Assembly: GCF_001886715.1 (NCBI RefSeq)
Contig: NZ_CP018082.1
Span: forward strand, 4,030,001-4,094,000
Direction of reading: 5' to 3'
Source: Nocardia mangyaensis
Lineage (GTDB): Bacteria; Actinomycetota; Actinomycetes; Mycobacteriales; Mycobacteriaceae
DNA length: 64,000 nt
The notes under the pieces were generated by a model. It ran no database searches, was not told the DNA's origin, and was given only the letters and a program-made list of their open reading frames with translations. A program made the position numbers and the translations under genes. This document shows, one piece after another, positions 26,847 to 35,669 of the stretch (its first letter is position 1; every line of letters begins with the position of its first letter).

Positions 26847-27515
26847 TCACCGACATGTCAGTACCCTCGTCATGCCGTTGTCCGAGCACAGGTCGGTGCC
26901 GCGCCGTTCCAGCAGCACGGACAACAGCCCGATTTCCTGCCCCTGGGTACGCACCATCTCCCGGGCCGAACGCTGGACCTCACCATCGTTGAGCACGGCG
27001 TCCGCGGCGGCGGCCATCTCGATGCCGCCGGCGTGATGCCTGCGCATCAGTCCCAGGAAGAGAACCTCGGCCTGGGTACCGCGCGCGGCGGCAAGCTCGT
27101 CCAGCTCGGTGGCCGAGGCCATACCCGGCATCGTCGGCGCGGAGGTTGTGGCGGAATGCCGTTGCGTGTGATCGGCATTCGGCATCCATCCCATGGGGCG
27201 GGCGTTGGCGACGGGTGCGCCTGCCAGCCGGAGCCAGCCCAGCAGCATGCCCAACTCGGTGCGCTGGCTGTCGGCGATCTGCCGGGCCACGCCGACGACG
27301 ATCGGATCGGCGTCGGCGTCGAGCCGCTCGGTGAGCAGCAACGCCTGCCCGTGGTGAGCCACCATGTCCTGAATGAAACCGATCTCGGTGTCGCTCAGGA
27401 CCGCCGGTGCCGTGGCCGCGGCGGGCAGTACGGGCCGCAGCGCCGCGCCCATCGCCAGCAGCAGCAGCGCGAGCGCACCGAACGCGGCGATGCGGAAACC
27501 GCTGCGCCACCTCAT
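26847..27515 (-). CDS. DUF305-family exported protein
   Basis: A 222-residue protein with a signal or anchor helix (FRIAAFGALALLLLAMGAAL). DUF305 proteins are ferritin-like four-helix bundles with paired histidine motifs; here these are FIQDMVAHHGQALLLTERLD and LFLGLMRRHHAGGIEMA. The histidines may bind copper or another metal. Its ATG at 27515 overlaps the upstream stop as ATGA, so it is translationally coupled to the LVIVD gene. Pairing of DUF305 with LVIVD genes is common in actinobacteria. Confidence 0.87.
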   Translation of the reverse strand: MRWRSGFRIAAFGALALLLLAMGAALRPVLPAAATAPAVLSDTEIGFIQDMVAHHGQALLLTERLDADADPIVVGVARQIADSQRTELGMLLGWLRLAGAPVANARPMGWMPNADHTQRHSATTSAPTMPGMASATELDELAAARGTQAEVLFLGLMRRHHAGGIEMAAAADAVLNDGEVQRSAREMVRTQGQEIGLLSVLLERRGTDLCSDNGMTRVLTCR

Positions 27516-29032
27516 GATCCGGTGGTCGAGTTCTGGTCCGGTGGCGGAGTGTAGACCTGCGGCGACAGTTCGAGCGCCAGGAAGCCGTTGTCGGCGCAGG
27601 TGGTCCAGAGCTGGTTTCCGCGCCACTCCGGCGGCGAGAAGCACCAGTCGGTCGACAGGTCCCCGGAGACCGCCATGCCGGTTCGTGGGCCCAGTGCCTG
27701 GCCGGGATCGAACTCGCCCCGCAAGATCGCCTGCGCGACCGAAGGCGCCGACAGCAGCGGCAGGCCGATGATCGAGGCGAGCGCGTGCGGCGAGTTCGAC
27801 AGGGCGCGGTTCTCCCCGGTGCGTGCGGGCGGATTGAAATAGCCGATCTCGGTGAACGCGTCGGGGTCACGCACGTCGAAAACCCGAACTCCCGACGAGG
27901 TCCAACCACAGGCCAATGCGGTCGGATCGGCGGGCCGGTCGGCGGCGCAGTAATGCGCGTCGTAGGCGAACAGTGACCCACCCGCGGCCGAAGCCAGCAG
28001 GGAATCCTGGTGCTCGGGCAGGTTGATCTCGAGCTTGATCGAGCCGGTGATCCGCGGATGACGGTCATCGGAGACGTCGATCAGTTTCACGCCACCGGAC
28101 CCGGCTTCGTCGACGGCGAACACGTGCGGCACTCCCCCGTAGGTCACCGGAACGGTGTGCTGCGTCGCCCAGCCGTCCGACCAGGTCAGATCGGCGAGTT
28201 CGGGCACCTGCGGTGCGGGGTCACGCCGCTGGACCGCGCTGGTGTCGAGGATCTTCATCCCGCCGAGGTTGTTCGCCAGGTACAGGCGGTTGCCGTCCGG
28301 CGAGAAGCCGACGCCGTGCATGGACATGCCGGGCAGCCCCTGCCACACAACCCGCGGATTCGCCGGGTCGGTGAGATCCACGGCGCTGAGCACACCGGGT
28401 GCCGTGCCCGAGCTCCAGTAAGTACGGCCGTCGGGAGAGAAACCGCCCTCATGGGCGGTGATCGGCAGCGGCAGGGACAGATCGGTCCCGGGCCCCGGGT
28501 TGAGCAGGCGCGGGTGCGCGCAGTCGCTGATGTCATAGATCGACAGCAAGCCGGCGCCGGTCAGGAACGGAACGCCCGCGCCGACCAGCAGTTTGCGAGT
28601 CTTGTTGACCTTCAGGCTCTCCCAGGTTCCCGCCAGCATCGCGGGCTCGGTCAGCGTCGCGGTGTGCACGGGTGCGGCCGGGTCGCTCACGTCCAGCACC
28701 TGCACCCCGGCGTCCGGTCCCAGGTCGCCGGAAAAGAATGTGCCGACATAGGCGCAATGCTCGAAGGTCACCGAGGTGATGCCACCACCCCGGCCGCCGG
28801 CGGCACCGAGTAGCCGCATGTTGCACCAGAATCCGTCCCGGGAACGCCCGCTGTCACGGTCGGCGGCGGGGACGTCGCCCTGGAGACCGGATTCAGGGGC
28901 CGAACCGGGCAAGCAGTCGGCAGGGCTCGCGGGCGGCGCCGAGTGCGCGGTCACCGCGCCCATGGTGAGGAGTAGCGCGGCGGCGCAGATCAGTCCGACG
29001 CGTCGATGCGCACGGACAGGAGATTTGCTCAT
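27512..29032 (-). CDS. LVIVD-repeat secreted beta-propeller-like protein
   Basis: A 506-residue exported protein. The signal peptide is at about 10-33 (RRVGLICAAALLLTMGAVTA). LVIVD-type repeats follow (VQVLDVSDPAAPVHTATL, LSIYDISDCAHPRLL, GGVKLIDVSDDRHPRITGSI), which fold as beta-propeller blades. No catalytic motif is visible; a surface-binding or scaffold role is likely. The paired gene for the DUF305 protein follows with an ATGA overlap. Start 29032 is ATG. Confidence 0.85.
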   Translation of the reverse strand: MSKSPVRAHRRVGLICAAALLLTMGAVTAHSAPPASPADCLPGSAPESGLQGDVPAADRDSGRSRDGFWCNMRLLGAAGGRGGGITSVTFEHCAYVGTFFSGDLGPDAGVQVLDVSDPAAPVHTATLTEPAMLAGTWESLKVNKTRKLLVGAGVPFLTGAGLLSIYDISDCAHPRLLNPGPGTDLSLPLPITAHEGGFSPDGRTYWSSGTAPGVLSAVDLTDPANPRVVWQGLPGMSMHGVGFSPDGNRLYLANNLGGMKILDTSAVQRRDPAPQVPELADLTWSDGWATQHTVPVTYGGVPHVFAVDEAGSGGVKLIDVSDDRHPRITGSIKLEINLPEHQDSLLASAAGGSLFAYDAHYCAADRPADPTALACGWTSSGVRVFDVRDPDAFTEIGYFNPPARTGENRALSNSPHALASIIGLPLLSAPSVAQAILRGEFDPGQALGPRTGMAVSGDLSTDWCFSPPEWRGNQLWTTCADNGFLALELSPQVYTPPPDQNSTTGS

Positions 29033-29184
29033 AGGTGCTGGTACCGCCCCGACGAGAGGGCGCCTTTCTCGAGTAGTAACCGTGTTACCGGTCGGTGACG
29101 TTACCACTCGAGCGGTGCCGAGAATCCGAATTCGGCGGATCGGTTCAGGCCGCCGGGCCCCGCGCCGCACCCTGGACAGACGAG

Positions 29185-29841
29185 CTACCGCGACCGGTCG
29201 CGCCGCTCCCCTTCGACCTCACACAGGAAGGACTCGATGAGGTCGACGACGTCGGCGTGACCAGCGTCGACGCCGAAGGCTTCCTCCATCCGCAGAAAGC
29301 GGGAGATGCTCGACATCAGCAACACGAGAGCGCCGGGCGTGTAGCCTGCCGCGCTCACCCCGTAGTCGGCGAGAATCTTGGCCACCGCGTCGAGTTGCAG
29401 CGAGCGGAATCTCCGGGAGGAATCCGCGATCTCCACCCGGATCGCCTTCCGATGGTTGGCCAAGGCGACGAATTCCATCGTCAGGGCGGTGTGCGACTGG
29501 TCGTGAATGGAATCCCACAGCGCCCACAGCGGCTGCGCCGACTCCAGCGCCCGCAACTGCCGCTCGTAGCTGCGATCGGCTCCCCGCCGGAACAATTCGA
29601 CGAACAAGTTGTCCATGTTGCCGAAGTAGTAGTAGACGAGCGCGGGATTCACACCCGCCCTGGTGCCGAGCCGCCGGGAACTGACGGCGGCGTATCCCTC
29701 CTCCAGCATGATGTGTTCGGCCGCGTCCAGCAGTGCGGAGCGGGACGTGGAGTTCTCGGCGTCAGAGCTGCGCTCGGGCTTCACATGGAGACCTGTCTGT
29801 TGTGCGAGAGGCGCTGGGCCCCCGCGTGGGTCGCGGTTCAT
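29185..29841 (-). CDS. TetR-family regulator divergent from the SDR-Rieske operon
   Basis: A 218-residue TetR repressor. The helix-turn-helix domain lies at about 30-78 (ALLDAAEHIMLEEGYAAVSS, RRLGTRAGVNPALVYYYFG). It is divergent from the catabolic operon starting at 30162, and a long palindrome lies between. The start is uncertain: ATG 29841 (MNRDPRGG) is used here, but a later GTG (about 29784) is possible. It is the probable controller of the first catabolic operon; its ligand is likely the substrate or a CoA intermediate. Confidence 0.82.
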   Translation of the reverse strand: MNRDPRGGPAPLAQQTGLHVKPERSSDAENSTSRSALLDAAEHIMLEEGYAAVSSRRLGTRAGVNPALVYYYFGNMDNLFVELFRRGADRSYERQLRALESAQPLWALWDSIHDQSHTALTMEFVALANHRKAIRVEIADSSRRFRSLQLDAVAKILADYGVSAAGYTPGALVLLMSSISRFLRMEEAFGVDAGHADVVDLIESFLCEVEGERRDRSR

Positions 29842-30161
29842 GGTCAGACAGCGCTCAACGGTGGTGGAATCCACCAGTTTACGGCCGCGCGGGGCGGCGA
29901 TCACCGACCAAGCCGGTCCGCGAATCCAACCCTTGACAGCCGTGAGCGCCGTCACGTATATCTTAATCACTCGCTCAAATTGAGCACTCGATTAACTCCG
30001 AACAGGCCATAGCCGGCCATCCCCGCAGCCCACCGACGGCTGGTCCATCGCGCCCACCCGATCCCCCGGAACCGGGGCCTGCCCGCGCCGACGACGACGG
30101 CGCCGTCGCGCCCCGCAGGCGGCGATCGTCCACCTCGGGCGACGAGCAAAGGAACACGGAT
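29842..30161. other. Divergent promoter region of the first catabolic operon
   Basis: About 320 bases between tetR and the SDR gene. Apart from the nested palindrome at 29963-29995 and the AAAGGA ribosome-binding sequence just before 30162, I see no gene. The stretch 30000-30140 is GC-rich and could form a long untranslated leader. Confidence 0.5.
29963..29995. promoter_or_regulatory. Nested palindromic operator
   Basis: An outer inverted pair TTAATC/GATTAA (29963-29968, 29990-29995) encloses an inner pair GCTCAA-A-TTGAGC (29973-29985), and the two gaps both read ACTC. The element is 33 bp long, in the divergent promoter between tetR and the SDR gene. It is the likely binding site of the TetR protein encoded at 29185. 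Confidence 0.6.
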
Positions 30162-30956
30162 ATGAGCAACACAGCCACAACGGCTTCGGCGGAGTCGCGC
30201 GACCGGTCGGCACAAGCCAGGGTCGCGGTGGTGACCGGCGGAGCGTCCGGTATGGGCCTGTCGATCTGCGCGGCGTTCGCCGACTCCGGGCATCGGGTCG
30301 CGGTTCTCGACGTCGACGGCACGGCCGCCCAGCGCGTCGCCGAGCAGTTGCGCGCCACCGGGGCCACAGCGATGGCCTGCGCGGTCGATGTCACCGATCG
30401 CGATGCGGTCCGGGAAGCGATCGGGAAGGTGCGCGTCGAGTTCGGTGCGATCGAAATCCTCGTGACGAGTGCCGGATCCGTCGATTTCGCGCCGTTCACC
30501 GACATCACACCGCAGGCATGGGATCGCGTCGTCGACGTGAACCTGAACGGGGTGTTCCACTGCGCGCAAGCCGTTGTTCCGGACATGGTCGCGGCCGGAT
30601 GGGGTCGTATCGTGACGATCTCGTCGTCGAGCGCGCAGCGCGGCTCGCCGGGCATGGTGCACTACACGGCGTCCAAGGGCGCCGTGCTGGCGATGACCAA
30701 GGCCTTGGCGCGCGAATACGCCGCCGCGGGAATCACGGTGAACACGATTCCGCCCTCGGGCATCGACACGCCCATGTCGCGCCAGTCCCAGGCCGCCGGC
30801 CATCTGCCCCACAGCGACCAGATGGCCAAGGCGATCCCGGTCGGGCATTTGGGAACCGGCGAGGACATCGCCGCGGCGTGCGTGTTCTTGTGCTCGGAGC
30901 AGGCCGGCTACATCACCGGACAGGTACTCGGCGTGAACGGCGGGTCGGTGATATGA
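30162..30956 (+). CDS. Short-chain dehydrogenase/reductase (FabG-like)
   Basis: A 264-residue NAD(P)-dependent alcohol/ketone oxidoreductase. Cofactor motif VVTGGASGMGLSICAAFADS; catalytic serine in TISSSSAQRG; catalytic pair YTASK in MVHYTASKGAVLAMTKALA; C-terminal GQVLGVNGGSV. It is the first gene of an operon running to the aldehyde dehydrogenase at 38489, and its stop overlaps the next start (ATGA). It probably oxidises a hydroxy intermediate. SDR sequences do not show the substrate. Confidence 0.9.
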   Translation: MSNTATTASAESRDRSAQARVAVVTGGASGMGLSICAAFADSGHRVAVLDVDGTAAQRVAEQLRATGATAMACAVDVTDRDAVREAIGKVRVEFGAIEILVTSAGSVDFAPFTDITPQAWDRVVDVNLNGVFHCAQAVVPDMVAAGWGRIVTISSSSAQRGSPGMVHYTASKGAVLAMTKALAREYAAAGITVNTIPPSGIDTPMSRQSQAAGHLPHSDQMAKAIPVGHLGTGEDIAAACVFLCSEQAGYITGQVLGVNGGSVI

Positions 30957-31540
30957 CCACCTCGGCGGTTCCGCGCCTGGCACCGCTGCCGGTGCTGGAG
31001 TGGGACGAGAACACACGAGCCGTGTTCCGCGGACACCTGAAGTCGGCCGATCGGTACCTCTCCGCGGCACCTGACGCCCCGGCCATGCCGGGCATCCTCG
31101 GAATACTGGCCCACCACACCGAACTGGCGGGTGCGTGGTTGGCCTACAACGGCCTGCTGATCGAGCGCCCCAGCGTCGACCCGCGTGACCGCGAGCTGGT
31201 GATCCTGCGGGTCGCGTGGCGCAGCGGCTCGGAGTACGAGTGGCACCAGCATGTCCGAATCGCCCGCGGCCTCGGGCTCACCGAGGAGCAGGTCGAGGCG
31301 GTGCGCTACGGCCCACAGGCACCGCGATGGTCGCCGGTGCAGCGTTCGCTGCTGACCATGGCCGACCAACTGCTGGATCGGCATCGCGTCGACGACCACA
31401 CCTGGGCGCAGCTCGAACTCCATTTCGACAATCGGCAGCTGATCGAGCTGTTGTTCGTCGCCGGCTCGTACCTGTGCCTGGCGATGGTGTTGAACAGTGT
31501 TGCCCTGCAACCGGACCCGGATCGGGAGGAACGATCGTGA
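30953..31540 (+). CDS. Carboxymuconolactone decarboxylase (CMD/AhpD-like) family protein
   Basis: A 195-residue all-helical CMD-fold protein. The family core lies around VDPRDRELVILRVAWRSGSE, YEWHQHVRIARGLGLTEEQ, where CxxC of AhpD is replaced by SEYEWHQH, as in non-redox members. The ATG overlaps the SDR stop, and its own stop overlaps the next GTG (GTGA). Such proteins occur beside Rieske and SDR genes in catabolic clusters, but their precise reaction is rarely known. Isomerase, hydrolase or decarboxylase action is possible. Confidence 0.85.
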   Translation: MTTSAVPRLAPLPVLEWDENTRAVFRGHLKSADRYLSAAPDAPAMPGILGILAHHTELAGAWLAYNGLLIERPSVDPRDRELVILRVAWRSGSEYEWHQHVRIARGLGLTEEQVEAVRYGPQAPRWSPVQRSLLTMADQLLDRHRVDDHTWAQLELHFDNRQLIELLFVAGSYLCLAMVLNSVALQPDPDREERS

Positions 31541-32844
31541 GCAAAGCCCTACAGGAACCCGCCACGCCGCATCGATGGCCGCGCCCGACCGAGGGCACGT
31601 GGACCCAGCACTATCCCGAGCTCGGAACATCGATGATGTCGTTCGAGGATTCGGTGTCGCCCGAGTTCTTCGAACTCGAGCGCGAGGCCATCTTCAAGCG
31701 CGCCTGGCTCAATGTGGGTCGCGTGGAGCAGGTGCCGAAGACCGGGAGTTACTTCACCAAGGAACTCGATGTCGCGCGCACATCGCTCATCGTGGTGCGC
31801 GATCACGACGGTACCGTCAAAGCGTTTCACAATGTTTGCCGCCATCGCGGCAACAAACTCGTCTGGAACGAATTTCCCCGGGAGGAGACCTCGGGGACGT
31901 GCCGCCAGTTCACCTGCAAATACCACGGGTGGCGCTACGGACTCGACGGCTCGCTGGGTTTCGTGCAACAGGAGGGCGAGTTCTTCGACCTCGACAAGGC
32001 GGCGCTGGGTCTGCGCCCGGTGCACTGCGACGTGTGGGCCGGCTTCATCTTCGTCAATCTCGACGCCACACCCCGGCAGACCCTGCGGGAATTCCTGGGC
32101 CCGATGATCACTGATCTGGATGGCTACCCGTTCGACAAGATGACCGAGTGGTACGAATTCAAGGCCGACAACCAGAGCAACTGGAAGCTGTTCGCCGACG
32201 CGTTCCAGGAGTACTACCACGTCCCCGGGCTGCATTCGCAGCAGGTCCCCAGCGCGGTGCGCACCCCAGGGAAGGGTTTCGAGTGCGCGCATTTCCAGGT
32301 CGACGGCCCACATCGCATGGTCTCCACCGGCGGTGCGCGGCGCTGGACGATGCCGGCGGAGTTCATGTATCCGATCGAACGGGCGACCCGGAGCGGCCTG
32401 GTCGGCCCCTGGGAGTCGCCGGAGCTGGGCGAACTGCCCAAGGGTTTGAACCCCGGCCGGATCGAGCCGTGGGGTATCGACAACTTCCAGATCTTCCCCA
32501 ATATCGAGATCCTGATCTACCACGGCTGGTATCTGCTCTACCGCTATTGGCCGACCTCCCACAACACCCACCGGTTCGAGGGAATGCTGTGCTTCCAGCC
32601 GGCGCGCACGGTCCGGGAACGGGTCGAGCACGAGGTCGCCTCGGTGGTGTTCAAGGAGTTCGCGCTGCAGGACGCAGGCATGCTCACCGGCACCCAGACC
32701 GCGCTGGAATCGGCCTACCGCACCGCGGGTATGACGCATTTCCCGGTCAATGACCAGGAAATCCTGGTACGGCATTTCCACAAGGCCGTCGCGGACTGGG
32801 TCGATGTGTATCGGCACGATCTCAGCGGGGTCGTCGCGCGATGA
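31537..32844 (+). CDS. Rieske non-heme iron oxygenase alpha subunit (first copy)
   Basis: A 435-residue ring-hydroxylating-type oxygenase. The Rieske [2Fe-2S] ligands are C101-x-H103 (CRHRGN) and C127-x2-H130 (CKYHGWRYG). The mononuclear iron site is E225-x2-H228-x4-H233 in QEYYHVPGLH, with glutamate in the bridging place usually taken by aspartate. The start is GTG 31537 with GGGAGGA upstream. It overlaps both neighbours. The second copy at 34066 is a close paralogue. No ferredoxin, reductase or beta subunit is present, so electrons must come from elsewhere. The substrate is unknown. Confidence 0.92.
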   Translation: MSKALQEPATPHRWPRPTEGTWTQHYPELGTSMMSFEDSVSPEFFELEREAIFKRAWLNVGRVEQVPKTGSYFTKELDVARTSLIVVRDHDGTVKAFHNVCRHRGNKLVWNEFPREETSGTCRQFTCKYHGWRYGLDGSLGFVQQEGEFFDLDKAALGLRPVHCDVWAGFIFVNLDATPRQTLREFLGPMITDLDGYPFDKMTEWYEFKADNQSNWKLFADAFQEYYHVPGLHSQQVPSAVRTPGKGFECAHFQVDGPHRMVSTGGARRWTMPAEFMYPIERATRSGLVGPWESPELGELPKGLNPGRIEPWGIDNFQIFPNIEILIYHGWYLLYRYWPTSHNTHRFEGMLCFQPARTVRERVEHEVASVVFKEFALQDAGMLTGTQTALESAYRTAGMTHFPVNDQEILVRHFHKAVADWVDVYRHDLSGVVAR

Positions 32845-33176
32845 CGACGACACTGCTGCCACCGGCATTCGCCGACCTGGAACGGTTCGCCCACGACTGG
32901 TGCCTGAAGACCGAATCCGAGCGCTACGCCCGCCGCCTGGCCAGTCCCATGCAGGAATTGATCGACTTCTACGACGCGTGCTTTCCGCGCATCGAAGACG
33001 CATTGGCCTACTGCGACAAGTTTCCCCTCGAGGAGTTGCCCGAGGACGCGATACACCTACTCCACCTGATGTATTCGCTGATCATGGTCGCGATGGCCGT
33101 CGAGATCTTCCAGCAGCCGAAGCCCGTCGACAGCGCCGATGCCGAACTCGCCCGCGTCTCAGAGCCCTGGCCGTAG
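32841..33176 (+). CDS. Small Rieske-associated protein, 111 residues (first copy)
   Basis: A soluble, mostly helical protein with no recognised domain. It is a clear paralogue of the product at 35334: both have the same length and share LPPAFADLERF / LPAEFADLEQF, ERYARRL / ERYDQRL, ALAYCDKFPLEELPEDA / ALTYCDKFSIDEMPEDA, and LYS-type hydrophobic helices. Each copy overlaps the stop of a Rieske alpha gene by 4 bp (ATGA). That strict pairing suggests a small subunit or assembly factor for the oxygenase. It does not resemble the known beta subunits, which are longer and beta-rich. Confidence 0.8.
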   Translation: MTTTLLPPAFADLERFAHDWCLKTESERYARRLASPMQELIDFYDACFPRIEDALAYCDKFPLEELPEDAIHLLHLMYSLIMVAMAVEIFQQPKPVDSADAELARVSEPWP

Positions 33177-33196
33177 AACACGAAGGAAATTCCACC

Positions 33197-34036
33197 ATGA
33201 CGATTACCATCGAGAAACTCGGTCAGGCCGTCGGCGCCGAGGTCATCGGAGCACGCCGCGATCAGTTGCTGGCCGATGCCGGCGTCGCCGAGACCGTGAT
33301 GACCGCCCTCGAGGAGAACGGGGTGCTGGTCTTTCGCGATCTGCATCTCGACCCGGAGACCCAGGTGGCGTTCTGCCGCACGCTCGGGCAGGTGGACACC
33401 TCACCCGGGCACCATCCGGTGCCGGGAATCTACCGGGTGAGTCTCGACACCGCCAAGAACTCCTCGGCGAGCTATTTGCGGGCCACTTTCGACTGGCACA
33501 TCGACGGCTGCACGCCCGAAGACGACGCCTATCCGCAGATGGCGACCGTGCTCACCGCGAAGGCTGTCGCTGCCAGCGGCGGTGAAACCGAATTCGCCAG
33601 CACCTACAAGGCTTACGACGATCTGACCGCCACCGAACGCGCCTCGCTGCGCTCGTTGCGGGTGGTGCACTCACTCGAAGCCTCGCAGCGCGGCGTCACC
33701 GCGGACCCGACACCAGCGCAACTGGAGGTGTGGCGCAAGCGTCCGATCAAAGAGCATCCGCTGATCTGGACCCACAAATCCGGTCGGCGATCGCTCGTCC
33801 TCGGCGCTTCGACCGACCACGTCGTCGGAATGCCCGCCGAGGAAAGCCGGGCATTGCTCGACGGACTACTGCGTCGCTGCACCGCGCCCGACCGCGTCTA
33901 CCGGCACACCTGGGCTGTCGGGGACACGGTGATCTGGGACAACCGGGGTGTCATCCATCGCGCCGCGCCCTATCCGTCCGGTTCGCCGCGAGAGATGTTG
34001 CGCACCACGGTGCTCGGTGAAGAACCGATCGAATAG
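33197..34036 (+). CDS. TauD/TfdA-family Fe(II)/2-oxoglutarate dioxygenase
   Basis: A 279-residue dioxygenase. The iron ligands are H101-x-D103 (FDWHIDGCTPED) and a distal histidine in NRGVIHRAAPYPSG; the 2-oxoglutarate-binding arginine is in SPREMLRTTVLG. The family removes sulfonate, ether or ester groups by hydroxylating the next carbon. ATG 33197 follows GAAGGAA. It lies between the two Rieske gene pairs in the same operon. The partial gene at 63839 is related. The substrate is unknown. Confidence 0.9.
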   Translation: MTITIEKLGQAVGAEVIGARRDQLLADAGVAETVMTALEENGVLVFRDLHLDPETQVAFCRTLGQVDTSPGHHPVPGIYRVSLDTAKNSSASYLRATFDWHIDGCTPEDDAYPQMATVLTAKAVAASGGETEFASTYKAYDDLTATERASLRSLRVVHSLEASQRGVTADPTPAQLEVWRKRPIKEHPLIWTHKSGRRSLVLGASTDHVVGMPAEESRALLDGLLRRCTAPDRVYRHTWAVGDTVIWDNRGVIHRAAPYPSGSPREMLRTTVLGEEPIE

Positions 34037-34065
34037 CCCACCGCTAGAGCTTTCAGGAGTACACC

Positions 34066-35337
34066 ATGCCTCGTTGGCCCAAGCCCGCTGAGGGTAGTTG
34101 GACACAGCACTACCCGGAACTCGGCACCGCGCCGATGTCCTACGACGACTCGATCTCACCGGAGTTCTTCGAACTCGAACGCGATGCGATCTTCAAACGC
34201 GCCTGGCTCAATGTCGGTCGCATCGAACAGCTGCCGCGCACCGGCAGCTATTTCACCAGGGAGATTCACGCCGCGCACTCCTCGATCATTCTGGTTCGTG
34301 ATCGCGACGGCAGTGTCAACGCCTTCCACAACATCTGCCGGCATCGCGGAAACAAGCTCGTGTGGAACGAGTTCCCGCGCGAGGAGACCGCGGGCACGTG
34401 CCGACAGTTCACCTGCAAATACCACGGCTGGCGCTACGGGCTCGACGGCTCGCTGAGCTTCGTGCAGCAGGAAAGCGAGTTCTTCGACCTGGACAAGGAC
34501 AACCTCGGGCTCGCACGCGTGCACTGTGAGGTCTGGTCGGGTTTCATCTTCGTCAATCTGGCCGCCGAGCCACGTCAGACGCTGCGGGAGTTCCTCGGCC
34601 CGATGGTGACCGGCCTGGAAGGCTACCCGTTCGACCAGCTGACCGAGCGCTATACCTACCGCGCCGAGGTCGGCGCCAATTGGAAGCTCTACCTGGACGC
34701 CTTCCAGGAGTTCTACCACGCGCCGATCCTGCACGGAAAGCAGACGCCGGACAACTTCTCCGTCGCCGCGCAGCAAGCCGGGTTCGAGGCGCCGCACTAC
34801 CAGCTCGACGGACCGCACCGGCTGGTCAGCACCTCCGGTGTCGTCACCTGGGAACTCGACGCGGCGATGCGCAAACCGATGGAAGACATCACCCGCAGTG
34901 GGTTGTTCGGCCCCTGGGATGTCCCTGACCTGGGTCCGATGCCGGCCGGGCTCAACCCCGCGGGCTGCGAACCCTGGGGCCTGGACTCGTTCCAGCTGTG
35001 GCCGAACTTCACCATCCTCATCTGGTCCGGCGGCTGGTATCTCACGTACCAGTACTGGCCGACCTCGCACAATACGCACATCTTCGAGGGCAACCTGTAC
35101 TTCACACCCGCCCGCACCCCGCGCGATCGCGTCGCGCACGAAATGGCGGCGGTCACCTTCAAAGAATATGGGCTGCAAGACTCTTCGACGCTGGAGGCGA
35201 CTCAGCTCATGCTCGAATCGCGAGCGGTCACGACCTTCCAGCTCAACGACCAGGAAATCCTGCTTCGCCACCTGCACAAGGTCGCCGCGGACTGGGTCGG
35301 CGACTACCGACGCGAGCGTGCGGAGGCCCAGCGATGA
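34066..35337 (+). CDS. Rieske non-heme iron oxygenase alpha subunit (second copy)
   Basis: A 423-residue paralogue of the product at 31537. It has the same Rieske motifs (CRHRGN and CKYHGWRYG) and the same glutamate-type iron site (QEFYHAPILH). Differences cluster in the C-terminal catalytic domain, between residues about 230 and 330, consistent with a changed substrate pocket. ATG 34066 follows CAGGAG. It is followed by its own small partner gene with an ATGA overlap. The pair may act on successive intermediates, or form a mixed oligomer with the first copy. Confidence 0.92.
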   Translation: MPRWPKPAEGSWTQHYPELGTAPMSYDDSISPEFFELERDAIFKRAWLNVGRIEQLPRTGSYFTREIHAAHSSIILVRDRDGSVNAFHNICRHRGNKLVWNEFPREETAGTCRQFTCKYHGWRYGLDGSLSFVQQESEFFDLDKDNLGLARVHCEVWSGFIFVNLAAEPRQTLREFLGPMVTGLEGYPFDQLTERYTYRAEVGANWKLYLDAFQEFYHAPILHGKQTPDNFSVAAQQAGFEAPHYQLDGPHRLVSTSGVVTWELDAAMRKPMEDITRSGLFGPWDVPDLGPMPAGLNPAGCEPWGLDSFQLWPNFTILIWSGGWYLTYQYWPTSHNTHIFEGNLYFTPARTPRDRVAHEMAAVTFKEYGLQDSSTLEATQLMLESRAVTTFQLNDQEILLRHLHKVAADWVGDYRRERAEAQR

Positions 35338-35669
35338 GCACACCTGTCCTGCCCGCCGAATTCGCCGACCTCGAACAGTTCGCCGCGATCTGGTGCCTGC
35401 CGTCGGAAACCGAACGCTATGACCAGCGCCTCGGGTCCACGATGTCGGACATGCAGAGGTTCTACGACGCGATCACCGCCCGGGCCGAGGACGCGCTCAC
35501 CTACTGCGACAAGTTCTCCATCGACGAGATGCCCGAGGACGCGAAGAACCTGATGTACCTGCTGTATTCGATGATTCAGGTGTCCTTCCCCGTCGAAGTG
35601 TGGCGTCAACCGCGCATTCCCGACACCGGGGCCGCATCGCTGACCTGCGTTCTCGAGCCGGGTCTATGA
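35334..35669 (+). CDS. Small Rieske-associated protein, 111 residues (second copy)
   Basis: The paralogue of the product at 32841, with an identical length of 111 residues. Shared elements are EFADLEQF, a conserved tryptophan-cysteine pair (WCL), YCDKF, and PEDAKNLMYLLYSMIQV as the main hydrophobic helix. It overlaps the second Rieske gene by 4 bp and the amidohydrolase gene by 4 bp, so all three are translationally linked. No enzyme motif was seen. A role as a structural or assembly subunit is inferred from the repeated pairing. Confidence 0.8.
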   Translation: MSTPVLPAEFADLEQFAAIWCLPSETERYDQRLGSTMSDMQRFYDAITARAEDALTYCDKFSIDEMPEDAKNLMYLLYSMIQVSFPVEVWRQPRIPDTGAASLTCVLEPGL

